A DNA stretch of 64,000 nucleotides from Marivita sp041725935 (GCA_041725935.1 JBGRQD010000003.1:248001-312000), one strand, 5' to 3'; counted from the first letter of the stretch, positions 42,744-51,392 are shown. Program-made: numbers and translations. The notes: generated by a model not told the origin, from the sequence alone.

Positions 42744-44885
42744 ATGTTCAACATTACGACGAAAACGATGCAGTGGGGCGAGGAAACGCTCACACTGGAA
42801 ACGGGCAAGGTTGCCCGTCAGGCCGATGGCAGCGTGATTGCAACCCTCGGTGAGACCTCGGTCATGGCCAACGTGACGTTCGCCAAGCAGCCGAAACCCG
42901 GTCAGGATTTCTTTCCGCTGACAGTCCATTACCAGGAAAAATACTATGCTGCCGGCAAAGTGCCGGGTGGCTTCTTCAAGCGCGAGGCACGTCCGACCGA
43001 AAAGGAAACGCTGACCGCGCGCCTGATCGACCGTCCGATCCGTCCGCTGTTTGTGCCGGGCTTCAAGAACGAAGTGCTGGTCATGTGTACCGTCCTGTCT
43101 CACGATCTGGTCAATGACCCGGATATCGTTGCGATGATCGCGGCCTCTGCGGCGCTGACCATTTCGGGCGCGCCGTTCATGGGTCCGATCGCGGGTTGCC
43201 GCGTGGGCTATGTCGATGGCGAATACATCCTCAACCCCGAAGTCGAGGATATGGACCAGCTGCGCAACAACCCCGAGCAGCGGCTCGATCTGGTTGTCGC
43301 GGGCACCAAGGACGCCGTGATGATGGTGGAATCGGAAGCTTACGAGCTGACCGAGGACGAGATGCTGGGCGCCGTGACTTTTGCGCACGAGCAGATACAG
43401 CCGGTGATCGACCTGATCATTGACCTGGCTGAAGACGCCGCGAAAGAGCCGTTCGATTTCCAGCCTCCGGATTATTCGATCCTCTATGCTGACGTGAAAA
43501 AGCATGGTGAGGACAAGATCCGTGCCGCATATGCGATTACGGACAAGCAGGAGCGCACCAGCGCCGTTTCCAAGGCCAAGGAAGAGATCGTCGAGGCGCT
43601 GAACGACGAGCAGCGCGAAGATCCGAACCTTGGGTCGGCGTTGAAAAAGCTTGAAGCCTCCGTGCTTCGCGGCGATGTCGTGAAGACAGGCAAGCGGATC
43701 GACGGTCGTGCGCTTGATAAGGTGCGTGATATCGTCTGCCAAACGGGCCTGCTGCCGCGCACACACGGCTCTGCCCTGTTCACCCGTGGTGAAACGCAAG
43801 GTCTTGTCGTGACCACGTTGGGCACCGGCGACGATGAGCAGATCATCGATGCGCTGCACGGCAACTACCGCTCGAACTTCCTGCTACACTACAACTTCCC
43901 GCCGTACTCGGTTGGCGAAGCGGGTCGCGTTGGCCCTCCGGGACGGCGTGAGATTGGTCACGGCAAACTTGCATGGCGCGCGCTTCAGGCGGTTCTGCCT
44001 GCGGCGACGGATTTCCCGTACACCGTGCGTGTCGTGTCCGAGATCACGGAATCCAACGGCTCGTCCTCGATGGCGTCGGTCTGCGGTGGCTCCCTGTCGA
44101 TGATGGATGCGGGCGTTCCGCTCAAATCTGCGGTGGCCGGTGTCGCAATGGGCCTGATCCTCGAAGAGGATGGATCGTATGCGGTTCTGACCGACATCCT
44201 GGGTGACGAAGATCACCTTGGCGACATGGACTTCAAGGTGGCCGGCACGGAAAACGGCATCACGTCGCTGCAGATGGACATCAAGATCGCAGGCATCACG
44301 CCCGAGATCATGAAGAAGGCCCTTGCGCAAGCCAAGGAAGGCCGTCTGCATATCCTCGGCGAGATGTCGAAGGCACTGACCGGTGCCGCTGAATTCAGCG
44401 TTCACGCGCCGCGCATCGAGACCATGCAGATCCCGACCGACAAGATCCGTGAAGTGATCGGCTCGGGCGGTAAGGTCATCCGCGAGATCGTGGAAGTCTC
44501 GGGTGCCAAGGTCGACATCAACGATGAAGGCATCATCAAGATCGCCAGCCCGAACGGCGAAGCCATCAAGACGGCCTATGACATGATCTACTCGATCGTG
44601 GCAGAGCCGGAAGAGGGCCAGGTCTACAAGGGCAAGGTCGTGAAGATCGTCGATTTCGGCGCCTTCGTGAACTTCTTCGGCAAGCGAGATGGCCTGGTGC
44701 ACGTGTCCCAGATCGAGAACCGTCGCTTGAACCATCCGTCGGATGTGCTCAAGGAAGGTCAGGAAGTCTATGTCAAGCTTCTGGGCTTTGACGACCGTGG
44801 CAAGGTGCGCCTTGCAATGAAGATGGTTGATCAAACGACTGGCGAAGAAGTCGAGCCGGAGAAAAAGACCGAAGACGCCGAATAA
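42744..44885 (+). CDS. pnp: Polyribonucleotide nucleotidyltransferase (PNPase)
   Basis: A 713-residue trimeric 3'-5' phosphorolytic exoribonuclease. Two RNase PH domains flank a helical linker. The active-site core includes GSSSMASVCGGSLSMMDAGV. The KH domain (IPTDKIREVIGSGGKVIREI) and the S1 domain (GKVVKIVDFGAFVNFFGKRD) follow at the C-terminus. Two adjacent ATGs occur at 42741 and 42744; the second gives the usual MFN start and better spacing from AGGAA. A strong terminator follows. Confidence 0.97.
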   Translation: MFNITTKTMQWGEETLTLETGKVARQADGSVIATLGETSVMANVTFAKQPKPGQDFFPLTVHYQEKYYAAGKVPGGFFKREARPTEKETLTARLIDRPIRPLFVPGFKNEVLVMCTVLSHDLVNDPDIVAMIAASAALTISGAPFMGPIAGCRVGYVDGEYILNPEVEDMDQLRNNPEQRLDLVVAGTKDAVMMVESEAYELTEDEMLGAVTFAHEQIQPVIDLIIDLAEDAAKEPFDFQPPDYSILYADVKKHGEDKIRAAYAITDKQERTSAVSKAKEEIVEALNDEQREDPNLGSALKKLEASVLRGDVVKTGKRIDGRALDKVRDIVCQTGLLPRTHGSALFTRGETQGLVVTTLGTGDDEQIIDALHGNYRSNFLLHYNFPPYSVGEAGRVGPPGRREIGHGKLAWRALQAVLPAATDFPYTVRVVSEITESNGSSSMASVCGGSLSMMDAGVPLKSAVAGVAMGLILEEDGSYAVLTDILGDEDHLGDMDFKVAGTENGITSLQMDIKIAGITPEIMKKALAQAKEGRLHILGEMSKALTGAAEFSVHAPRIETMQIPTDKIREVIGSGGKVIREIVEVSGAKVDINDEGIIKIASPNGEAIKTAYDMIYSIVAEPEEGQVYKGKVVKIVDFGAFVNFFGKRDGLVHVSQIENRRLNHPSDVLKEGQEVYVKLLGFDDRGKVRLAMKMVDQTTGEEVEPEKKTEDAE

Positions 44886-44907
44886 TCGGCTGATCAGGTT
44901 ACGTTTG

Positions 44908-44936
44908 AAAGGCGTCCCGACCGGGGCGCCTTTTTT
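44908..44936 (+). terminator. Rho-independent terminator of pnp
   Basis: Stem AAAGGCGTCCC (44908-44918) pairs with GGGGCGCCTTT (44923-44933) with one G-U pair and a GACC loop, followed by more Ts. Confidence 0.9.
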
Positions 44937-44964
44937 CGTTGCGGCTTTGTGCTAGGCTCCGGAC

Positions 44965-45504
44965 ATGCGGATGATAACTCTGATCTTTGCAGCAATGCTG
45001 GCGGGGCAGGCGATGGCGGACGTGGTTTTTGACGACTTTTCCGGTGATGCCGGGACACGATGGGATTACGTCGCGGACCGCGTGATGGGCGGTGTGTCTT
45101 CGGGCCGGGCCGAGATCAACGGAGCTGGACCCGATGCGCAAATCCGACTGATGGGGACTGTGAGCACCGACAACAATGGCGGCTTCATTCAGGTCAGGCG
45201 CAGGTTCTCCGATCCGTGGCCAAGTTCCGCGCAAGGGCTTCAATTGCAGGTGCGCGGCAATGACGAGACCTATTTCGTCTTTCTCAAGACGCCCAACTTG
45301 TCACGGGTCTGGTATTCCTACCGGGCGTCCTTTGTTGCCGCCGAGGGCTGGCGGACCATCAAGCTGCCGTTTCAGGACTTCATGGCCTCGCATGACGGGA
45401 TGCCGCAATCCTTCGATCCGTCACAGGTGAACAGCCTTGCCATCGTCGCCTATGGCGCGGATTACGAAGCGGATGTGACGGTGGGCCGGATCACGCTCTA
45501 TTGA
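44965..45504 (+). CDS. CIA30 family protein, secreted
   Basis: A 179-residue protein with signal peptide (MRMITLIFAAMLAGQAMAD) and a CIA30-type beta-sandwich: DDFSGDAGTRWDYVADRVMG, GGVSSGRAEI and FVFLKTPNLSRVWYSYRASF. The mitochondrial namesake (NDUFAF1) helps assemble complex I; bacterial secreted forms are probably carbohydrate-binding-like and of unknown role. It follows the pnp terminator and so needs its own promoter. Confidence 0.88.
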   Translation: MRMITLIFAAMLAGQAMADVVFDDFSGDAGTRWDYVADRVMGGVSSGRAEINGAGPDAQIRLMGTVSTDNNGGFIQVRRRFSDPWPSSAQGLQLQVRGNDETYFVFLKTPNLSRVWYSYRASFVAAEGWRTIKLPFQDFMASHDGMPQSFDPSQVNSLAIVAYGADYEADVTVGRITLY

Positions 45505-45529
45505 GGCAAAGGCAGACGCAGTGCCGCCA

Positions 45530-45558
45530 CAAAAAAAGACCCCGGATCAAATCCGGGG
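45530..45558 (-). terminator. Rho-independent terminator of the response-regulator gene
   Basis: A perfect 8-bp stem (CCCCGGAT at 45540-45547, ATCCGGGG at 45551-45558) is flanked on its left by seven As, which are a T-run when read on the - strand. It ends the transcript of the regulator gene whose stop is at 45676. Confidence 0.9.
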
Positions 45559-45675
45559 CCAGGTCCAACAGGGAGGTGCATATGATGACCCGCATATGCG
45601 ACGGGAACCGTTAGGCTCCAGATAAAAGATGTGCATCGCATGTTTCTTTGATCTGGATCAAAATAGACTAAGGTC

Positions 45676-46362
45676 TCATGACACAAGGCGATAACCACCT
45701 GACTCTGTGACCAGCAAACGCGCGTTGGAGGGATCTGGTTCAATTTTCTGTCGCAGGCGGTAGATGTGAGTTTCCAGCGTGTGCGTCGTGACGCCGGCAT
45801 TGTAGCCCCAGACCTCATGCAGAAGCGTGTCGCGGGCGACCACACCATCGGTCGAGCGATAGAGGAACTTGAGGATGTTGGTCTCTTTTTCGGTCAGGCG
45901 AATTTTCTTGTCGTCTTCCGTCATCAGGAGCTTCATCGAAGGTTTGAACGTATACGGCCCAAGCGTGAACACCGCGTCTTCGGATTGCTCATGCTGGCGC
46001 AGCTGTGCGCGGATGCGGGCCAGAAGCACCGGGAACTTGAAGGGCTTTGTCACGTAATCATTGGCACCCGCATCGAGGCCCAGGATCGTGTCCGCGTCCG
46101 AATCGTGGCCGGTCAGCATCAGGATCGGAGCCTTGACCCCCTGCTTGCGCATCAGGCGGCACAGCTCTCGGCCATCGGTGTCGGGAAGGCCGACATCAAG
46201 GATGATGAGATCATAAAGCTGTTCCTTCGCGCGCCCCATCGCGGCGGTTCCGCAATCGGCTTCGAACACTTCGAAGTCTTCGGTCATCACAAGCTGTTCG
46301 GCCAACGCCTCGCGCAGATCGTCGTCGTCGTCGACCAGAAGGATATTCTTGAGCTGTGCCAT
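45676..46362 (-). CDS. OmpR/PhoB-family response regulator (CenR-like)
   Basis: A 228-residue two-component regulator. The receiver domain has the acidic cluster DDDDD near residue 11-15, phospho-Asp in LIILDVGLPD, and Lys in YVTKPFKF. The C-terminal winged helix ends TLETHIYRLRQKIE and VTESGGYRLVS. No sensor kinase is adjacent. By recall it resembles CenR, a regulator of envelope genes in Caulobacter and Rhodobacter, but this is memory, not alignment. ATG 46362 has GGAGAG upstream. It is divergent from ribA across 159 bases. Confidence 0.92.
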   Translation of the reverse strand: MAQLKNILLVDDDDDLREALAEQLVMTEDFEVFEADCGTAAMGRAKEQLYDLIILDVGLPDTDGRELCRLMRKQGVKAPILMLTGHDSDADTILGLDAGANDYVTKPFKFPVLLARIRAQLRQHEQSEDAVFTLGPYTFKPSMKLLMTEDDKKIRLTEKETNILKFLYRSTDGVVARDTLLHEVWGYNAGVTTHTLETHIYRLRQKIEPDPSNARLLVTESGGYRLVS

Positions 46363-46521
46363 CGTGTTGTCTCTCCGTCGGTTTCAAGACAGATGGTCAA
46401 GACGTTGCACGTGGACAAGAATTGCTGCAAGTGTTTCACGGCCTCGTGTATGCAGGGGCCAATTGTTACATAAATAGGGGTCTTTTGTTGCAATCGGCCT
46501 CTCTGGAACGCGTTGGATTTC

Positions 46522-47610
46522 ATGACACTTGCGCCTGACATCACCGATCTGCTGGCCCGTGCGCGGTCGGATCTGCGCATGGGCGTGCCGATCGTGCTGG
46601 GCGGTGTGCAGGGTCTTCTGGTGCTGGCGGTCGAATCCCTGGGCGTCGAACGGCTGGCGGATGTGATCGCTCTGGGCGCTGAGGCCGATCTGGTGTTGAC
46701 GGGGCGCAGGGCCGCAACGCTCAAGGCGCGGGCCTATGATGGCGATGTTGCGCGGGTCGCTCTGCCCAAAGACGCGACCCTGCGCTGGGTCCAGGCGGTC
46801 GCGGATCCCGCCGATGATCTGTCGCATCCCATGAAGGGTCCGCTGGTCACGCGCCGCGAAGGCGATCCGACGCTGCACCGTCTGGCGGTCACCCTTGCCA
46901 AGTCGGCCCGCCTTTTGCCCGCGGTGATCGTGGCGCCACTGCCCGACGCGCGGGCATTCGCGGCGGAGCATGCGCTGACTCGGATCGATCCCGTTGCCGC
47001 CGCGCCGAGGCTCGGGGCGTCGGTGGTCTTTGACAGCGTCGTCTCGGCCCGGGTGCCGCTGAGCGCCGCGCAGAACGCGCGGTTGCATGTGTTTCGCCCC
47101 GAGGACGGATCGGAAGAGCATTACGCCATCGAGATCGGCCGCCCGGATCGCGCCAAGCCCGTGCTGGCGCGCCTGCATTCCGCCTGTTTCACCGGGGATC
47201 TGCTGGGAAGCCTGAAATGCGACTGTGGCCCGCAACTGAATGGTGCCCTGGCGGCGATGGGGGCTTCGGGCGAGGGCGTTCTGCTCTATCTCAACCAGGA
47301 AGGGCGCGGCATCGGTCTGGCCAACAAGATGCGCGCCTACGCGTTGCAGGATCAGGGCTTTGACACGGTCGAGGCCAATCACCGCCTCGGATTCGAAGAT
47401 GATGAGCGTGATTTCCGCATCGGGGCCGAATTGTTGCGCAAGCTGGGGTTTGGCGCGGTGCGGCTGATGACCAACAACCCCGCAAAGATCACGATGATGG
47501 AAAAGCACGGCATCACCGTTTCCGAACGCGTGCCGCTGAAGGTAGGCGAGAACCCGCACAACACCGGGTATCTGGCCACAAAGGCCCGCAAGTCCGGGCA
47601 TCTGCTGTGA
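46522..47610 (+). CDS. ribA: GTP cyclohydrolase II RibA with extra N-terminal domain
   Basis: A 362-residue cytoplasmic enzyme. The C-terminal ~190 residues are complete GTP cyclohydrolase II: HSACFTGDLLGSLKCDCGPQ (zinc Cys), YLNQEGRGIGLANKMRAYAL, and a final KVGENPHNTGYL. It opens the GTP ring in the first riboflavin step. The first ~165 residues are absent from E. coli RibA and resemble a DHBP-synthase (RibB) fold without its acidic DDEDREN motif. ATG 46522 is used rather than an in-frame TTG at 46513. The next gene overlaps by 4 bases. Confidence 0.94.
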   Translation: MTLAPDITDLLARARSDLRMGVPIVLGGVQGLLVLAVESLGVERLADVIALGAEADLVLTGRRAATLKARAYDGDVARVALPKDATLRWVQAVADPADDLSHPMKGPLVTRREGDPTLHRLAVTLAKSARLLPAVIVAPLPDARAFAAEHALTRIDPVAAAPRLGASVVFDSVVSARVPLSAAQNARLHVFRPEDGSEEHYAIEIGRPDRAKPVLARLHSACFTGDLLGSLKCDCGPQLNGALAAMGASGEGVLLYLNQEGRGIGLANKMRAYALQDQGFDTVEANHRLGFEDDERDFRIGAELLRKLGFGAVRLMTNNPAKITMMEKHGITVSERVPLKVGENPHNTGYLATKARKSGHLL

Positions 47611-48113
47611 CACGGTCCGACATGGTCCTGACGCGGCAGGGCCTGCGCTTCATGGGGCGGATGTGGCCCTGTAGCATCGGCAAAGGCGGCGTCCGCGCCG
47701 ACAAGCGCGAGGGGGATGGTGCAACGCCCGTCGGTGTGCACCGGATCGTCGGTCTGCTCTATCGGCCCGACCGCTTGGCGCGGCCGACCGATTGGGCGGT
47801 GCCCATTCGGCCCGGTGACCTGTGGTCCGACGATCCGACCCACGAGGATTACAACCTCATGGTCCGCGCGCCTTATCCCCACAGCCATGAGGCGCTGCGC
47901 CGGGGCGATCGGCTCTATGATCTCGTGCTGCTGACGGACTGGAACTGGCCGCGCGCGAAAAAGGGCCGGGGATCGGCGATCTTTCTGCACCGCTGGCGCA
48001 GGCCCGGCTATCCCACTGAAGGCTGCGTCGCGTTTCGCCCCGATCACCTGCTGCGGATCGCGCAATTGATCCGCTACGAAACCCGTCTGATCGTGCCCGC
48101 ATCTTTGATCTGA
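47607..48113 (+). CDS. L,D-transpeptidase (YkuD-like) family protein without signal peptide
   Basis: A 168-residue protein of the COG3786-type YkuD fold. The catalytic region reads GRGSAIFLHRWRRPGYPTEG followed by CVAF, giving the His and Cys of the active site. Such enzymes normally work on peptidoglycan outside the cytoplasm, yet no signal peptide or membrane helix is visible from the GTG at 47607 or the ATG at 47622. It overlaps ribA by 4 bases (GTGA). Confidence 0.87.
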   Translation: MTRSDMVLTRQGLRFMGRMWPCSIGKGGVRADKREGDGATPVGVHRIVGLLYRPDRLARPTDWAVPIRPGDLWSDDPTHEDYNLMVRAPYPHSHEALRRGDRLYDLVLLTDWNWPRAKKGRGSAIFLHRWRRPGYPTEGCVAFRPDHLLRIAQLIRYETRLIVPASLI

Positions 48114-48137
48114 GTCGCGGCACATTACATCTGACTG

Positions 48138-48719
48138 ATGACCGTACAGGACCGCCTTTTCAACTGCACACTCTGCGCAGACCGCTTTGCCGCCACTGCC
48201 ACCCGTCACAGGCCGAAACCGGTGGTCTGGTTTCGCCCCGGCGCGCGGCTCATGATCTGTTCTCAGGCGCCGGGGATGCGCGCCCATACCAGCCGCATTC
48301 CGTTCGATGACCCTTCGGGCGACCGGCTGCGCGACTGGCTGGGGCTGGATCGGGACGCGTTCTACGATCAGACCCGCGTGGCGATCGTGCCCATGGGCTT
48401 CTGCTTTCCGGGCTATGACGCGACAGGGTCCGACCTGCCACCTCCCGCGATCTGTCGCCAGACCTGGCATTCCGACGTGCTGGATCATGTCGGTGATGTC
48501 CCGCTCAAGCTGGTCGTCGGCGGCTATGCGCAAAAGTATCACTTGGGCACCAAGGCTGGTGTGACGGAGAGTGTGCGCAACTGGCGCGATCATTGGCCGG
48601 GCGTTCTGCCCTTGCCGCATCCAAGCTGGCGCAATACCGCTTGGCTGAAGAAAAACCCGTGGTTCGAGGCCGAGGTCTTGCCCGCGTTGCGCACGCGAGT
48701 GCAGGAGGTGATGGCATGA
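48138..48719 (+). CDS. Uracil-DNA glycosylase-like family protein
   Basis: A 193-residue cytoplasmic protein of the UDG superfamily. An N-terminal CTLC pair precedes motif A, here SQAPGMRAHTSR, where the usual acidic residue of GE(A)PG is Gln. The C-terminal motif B is present as LPLPHPSWRN. Both ends of the fold are intact, but the lost acid means DNA glycosylase activity is not assured. It overlaps the SseB gene by 4 bases. Confidence 0.85.
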   Translation: MTVQDRLFNCTLCADRFAATATRHRPKPVVWFRPGARLMICSQAPGMRAHTSRIPFDDPSGDRLRDWLGLDRDAFYDQTRVAIVPMGFCFPGYDATGSDLPPPAICRQTWHSDVLDHVGDVPLKLVVGGYAQKYHLGTKAGVTESVRNWRDHWPGVLPLPHPSWRNTAWLKKNPWFEAEVLPALRTRVQEVMA

Positions 48720-49507
48720 CTTTGGAAACTTCGCTGGATCACGCACATGCCGCGATGGAGGCGGCACCCGACGCCGATGCGCCGCGTCTGCGGTTCTATG
48801 ACCGGCTGGCCGAGGCGGAACTGTTCCTGATGCTTGCGCGCGAGGCAGAGGGCGATCAGGCAGAGCCCGAGCTGTTCGATCTGGGCGATGCCCGCTTCGT
48901 GTTGGTCTTCGACACCGAGGACCGGCTGAGCGGCTTTGCCGGGCGCGCCGTGCCCTACGCCGCGCTGTCCGGCCGGTCCGTTGTGGGCATGCTGGCTGGG
49001 CAGGGCATCGGCATCGCGCTGAACCCCGAGGTGGCACCGTCGTCGATCCTTTTGCCGTCGGAGGCCGTGGATTGGCTGGCCGAGACCGTCGCGCAAGGCC
49101 CGTCAGAGGCCGAAGCACGCCCGGAGGAGTTTCGCGCGCCCGGTGGCCTGCCCGACGGGTTGCTGGAGGCGATCGACGCCAAGCTGCGCACCGCCACCGG
49201 TCTGGCCCGGCGCGGGTATCTGGCCGAGGTGAAGTATGATACCGGCGTGCGCGGGCACCTGATCGGATTCACGGGTGCTGTGCCGGGAGCTGAAGGCGCC
49301 CTGGCGCGGGCCATTCAGGAGGCGCTGGTGTTCTCGGGGCTGGAGGCGGCGGCGCTCGACGTGGTGTTTCTGCGGGACAGCGATCCGGTGACAGCCCAGC
49401 TTGCCCGTGTCGGGCTGCGGTTCGATCTGCCCGAGCCTGAGCGACCTGTTCGGGTGGAGCGGCTGGCTCCGGGTGCTGATCCGGCGAAACCGCCGATTCT
49501 GCGTTGA
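48716..49507 (+). CDS. SseB family protein
   Basis: A 263-residue cytoplasmic protein. The first ~120 residues fit the SseB N-terminal domain (DARFVLVFDTEDRLSGFAGR), the rest the SseB C-terminal domain (GYLAEVKYDTGVRGHLIGF). In E. coli SseB is linked to serine sensitivity; no biochemical role is established. ATG 48716 overlaps the UDG-like stop (ATGA); an in-frame upstream ATG lies inside that gene. It ends the ribA run. Confidence 0.88.
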   Translation: MTLETSLDHAHAAMEAAPDADAPRLRFYDRLAEAELFLMLAREAEGDQAEPELFDLGDARFVLVFDTEDRLSGFAGRAVPYAALSGRSVVGMLAGQGIGIALNPEVAPSSILLPSEAVDWLAETVAQGPSEAEARPEEFRAPGGLPDGLLEAIDAKLRTATGLARRGYLAEVKYDTGVRGHLIGFTGAVPGAEGALARAIQEALVFSGLEAAALDVVFLRDSDPVTAQLARVGLRFDLPEPERPVRVERLAPGADPAKPPILR

Positions 49508-49529
49508 GTGAAGTCCGTTGACGGATTTC

Positions 49530-49553
49530 GCAAAACTGATTGATCAGTTTTGC
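49530..49553. repeat. 11-bp-arm palindromic hairpin between convergent genes
   Basis: Arms GCAAAACTGAT (49530-49540) and its exact complement (49543-49553) with a TG centre. It lies between the SseB gene and the convergent P1 peptidase, whose stop codon it overlaps. The four Ts inside the right arm could aid termination in both directions. Confidence 0.7.
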
Positions 49554-50551
49554 CCGCGCTCCTGTCGAAAGGTTGGCAGGGCGTCCCCGTCGCTCGGCGT
49601 GGCTTCCCAGACCGCGCGCGCAATGGCACGGGCCATGCAGACCGCCGCGTAGTGGCCCAGCATCGGCATCACCTCCACTGACGGCGGACCGCGCCGCGCG
49701 GTGCTTGAGGCAAAGATCAGATCGCCGTCATAAGGCGTGTGCGACGGCACCAGCGCGCGGGCAAACCCGTCATGCGCTGCGGTCGCCAGCCGCTTGCAGG
49801 CCGCCTTGTCGAGTGTGGAATCTGTTGCAACGATACCGATGGTCGTGTTGCCATGCTGCGCCATCGCGGCGGCTTTGCGGCTTGGGCGCAACGGTTGAAG
49901 GGCCTTTGCTGTGTCAGGCCCAAGCCCGCCGAACTCCTCCCCGATTTCAAAAGGGGCGGCCCAGAAATGCGTGCCGGATGGTGTTGTCGCGCTTCCCAAC
50001 GCGTTGACCACCACCAGTGCGCCGATTGTGGTGCCATCGGGCAACACCAGGGACGCAGAGCCAAGCCCGCCTTTGAATTGCGCCTCGGTCGCGCCGGTGC
50101 CCGCACCGATGGTGCCAAGGGTGAAGTCGTGGCGGGCTTGCGCCAGCGCCTCCCGGCCAAGCGCGGGATAGGGGTTTTGTGACCAGCCCTTGTCGCCATT
50201 GTTCAGCAGATCGAAGATGATCGCGGCGGGCACGATGGGCACGCGGGCAGAATGGATCTGAAACCCGCGCCCCTGTTCGGCCAGCGCATCCATCACGCCC
50301 TGTGCCGCGGCCAGACCAAAGGCCGATCCGCCCGAGAGCACGATGGCATCGACGCCGGGAACGGTCTTGTCCGGCTCCAGCAGGTCTGTATCGCGCGTGC
50401 CTGGCGCGCCGCCCATCACGGCATAGCCGGTGGTCATGGGACCGTCTTCGGACAAAAGGACAGTGCTGCCGGATTTAAGCCGGTCGTCCTGCGCGTTGCC
50501 AACCGCAAGGCCCGCGACATCCGTGATCAGGTTGCGGGGACCGGGTGTCAT
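49544..50551 (-). CDS. P1 family peptidase (DmpA/L-aminopeptidase-D-esterase)
   Basis: A 335-residue self-processing N-terminal-nucleophile hydrolase. The family blocks DVAGLAVGNAQD, VDAIVLSGGSAFGLAAAQGV, FKGGLGSASLVLPDG and HGNTTIGIVATDS are present; Thr in the last block is the likely nucleophile after autocleavage. It would act on N-terminal residues of small peptides or D-amino-acid esters. It is the last gene of the leftward group that begins with the ABC importer. Confidence 0.92.
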   Translation of the reverse strand: MTPGPRNLITDVAGLAVGNAQDDRLKSGSTVLLSEDGPMTTGYAVMGGAPGTRDTDLLEPDKTVPGVDAIVLSGGSAFGLAAAQGVMDALAEQGRGFQIHSARVPIVPAAIIFDLLNNGDKGWSQNPYPALGREALAQARHDFTLGTIGAGTGATEAQFKGGLGSASLVLPDGTTIGALVVVNALGSATTPSGTHFWAAPFEIGEEFGGLGPDTAKALQPLRPSRKAAAMAQHGNTTIGIVATDSTLDKAACKRLATAAHDGFARALVPSHTPYDGDLIFASSTARRGPPSVEVMPMLGHYAAVCMARAIARAVWEATPSDGDALPTFRQERGQN

Positions 50552-50580
50552 TCCAGCGTCCCGCCTTTTGTCGCGCCGGA

Positions 50581-50630
50581 GTGAGGGGCCAGCCCCTCAC
50601 ACTCCCCGCGGTATTTTTGAACCAGAGAAG
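50581..50630. repeat. Intergenic hairpin element, possible dispersed repeat
   Basis: A 9-bp perfect inverted repeat GTGAGGGGC (50581-50589) and complement (50592-50600) is followed by ACTCCCCGCGGTATTTTTGA. By recall, similar hairpin-plus-TATTTTT segments are common between genes in Rhodobacteraceae. It lies between the SDR and P1 peptidase genes. Confidence 0.5.
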
Positions 50631-50636
50631 ACCGGA

Positions 50637-51377
50637 TCATATGCAGCGGCCCCCGTCCACTTCCATGCAGACGCCGGTGATCATGCTGGCCTCGTCCGAG
50701 CAAAGAAAGGCGGCGGCATTGCCAAGGTCTTCGGGTTGGGAAAAGCGGCCCAGCGGGATTGTGGACAGGAACTTGGCACGGATCTCTGGCGTGTCCTCAC
50801 CCATGAAGCTTTTGAGCAGCGGCGTTTCGCCTGCCACCGGGTTGAGTGCATTCACGCGGATGCCGTCGGGGGCGAGTTCGACCGCCATGGTGCGCGTTGC
50901 TGTGATCATCCAGCCCTTGGAGGCGTTGTACCAGTTGAGGCGCGGGCGCGGTGACACCCCGGCGGTGGAGGCGATGTTGAGGATGTTTCCTGACCTGCGG
51001 TGCTTGAAATGTGGGACAAGGCTGCGGGCGCTGAGATAGACGGATTTGCAGTTCACGGCGAAGACGCGGTCGAAATCGTCTTCGGTGATGTCTTCCATCG
51101 GGGCGGGGAGATGGGTAATGCCCGCGTTATTGACCATGATATCGACATGGCCCATCTCGCGGATCGCCGTTTCGATCATGTCGGCCACCTGATCGCCGTT
51201 CGACACATCGGCGGTGTGGGCGTGGCCGTTGATCTCTGAAGCAATTGCTTGGGCGGCGGCGGTGTTCAGATCGACCACCATCACGGTCGCGCCTTCGGCG
51301 GCGAATTTGCGCGCGATGCCTGCGCCAAAGCCGGATGCCGCTCCGGTGACGATGGCGGTTTTGCCGTTGAGCCTCAT
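50637..51377 (-). CDS. SDR family oxidoreductase
   Basis: A 246-residue cytoplasmic NAD(P)-dependent dehydrogenase. TGAASGFGAG is the cofactor site, NNAG stabilises the fold, and Ser (IASTAG), Tyr and Lys (YNASKG) form the catalytic set. An Asp after beta-2 (VVDLN) favours NAD+ over NADP+. It follows the aldehyde dehydrogenase by 15 bases on the same strand, so an alcohol-to-aldehyde-to-acid sequence on one imported compound is plausible. Confidence 0.93.
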   Translation of the reverse strand: MRLNGKTAIVTGAASGFGAGIARKFAAEGATVMVVDLNTAAAQAIASEINGHAHTADVSNGDQVADMIETAIREMGHVDIMVNNAGITHLPAPMEDITEDDFDRVFAVNCKSVYLSARSLVPHFKHRRSGNILNIASTAGVSPRPRLNWYNASKGWMITATRTMAVELAPDGIRVNALNPVAGETPLLKSFMGEDTPEIRAKFLSTIPLGRFSQPEDLGNAAAFLCSDEASMITGVCMEVDGGRCI

Positions 51378-51392
51378 GTTTTTCCTCCCGGT

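Noticed and set aside
42729..43859. A 376-codon - strand frame opposite pnp
   Set aside because: Antisense shadow of PNPase, rich in Arg/His/Asp without a domain.
47379..49118. A 579-codon - strand frame opposite the ribA operon
   Set aside because: Antisense to four supported genes; Pro/Arg/His-rich and without motifs.
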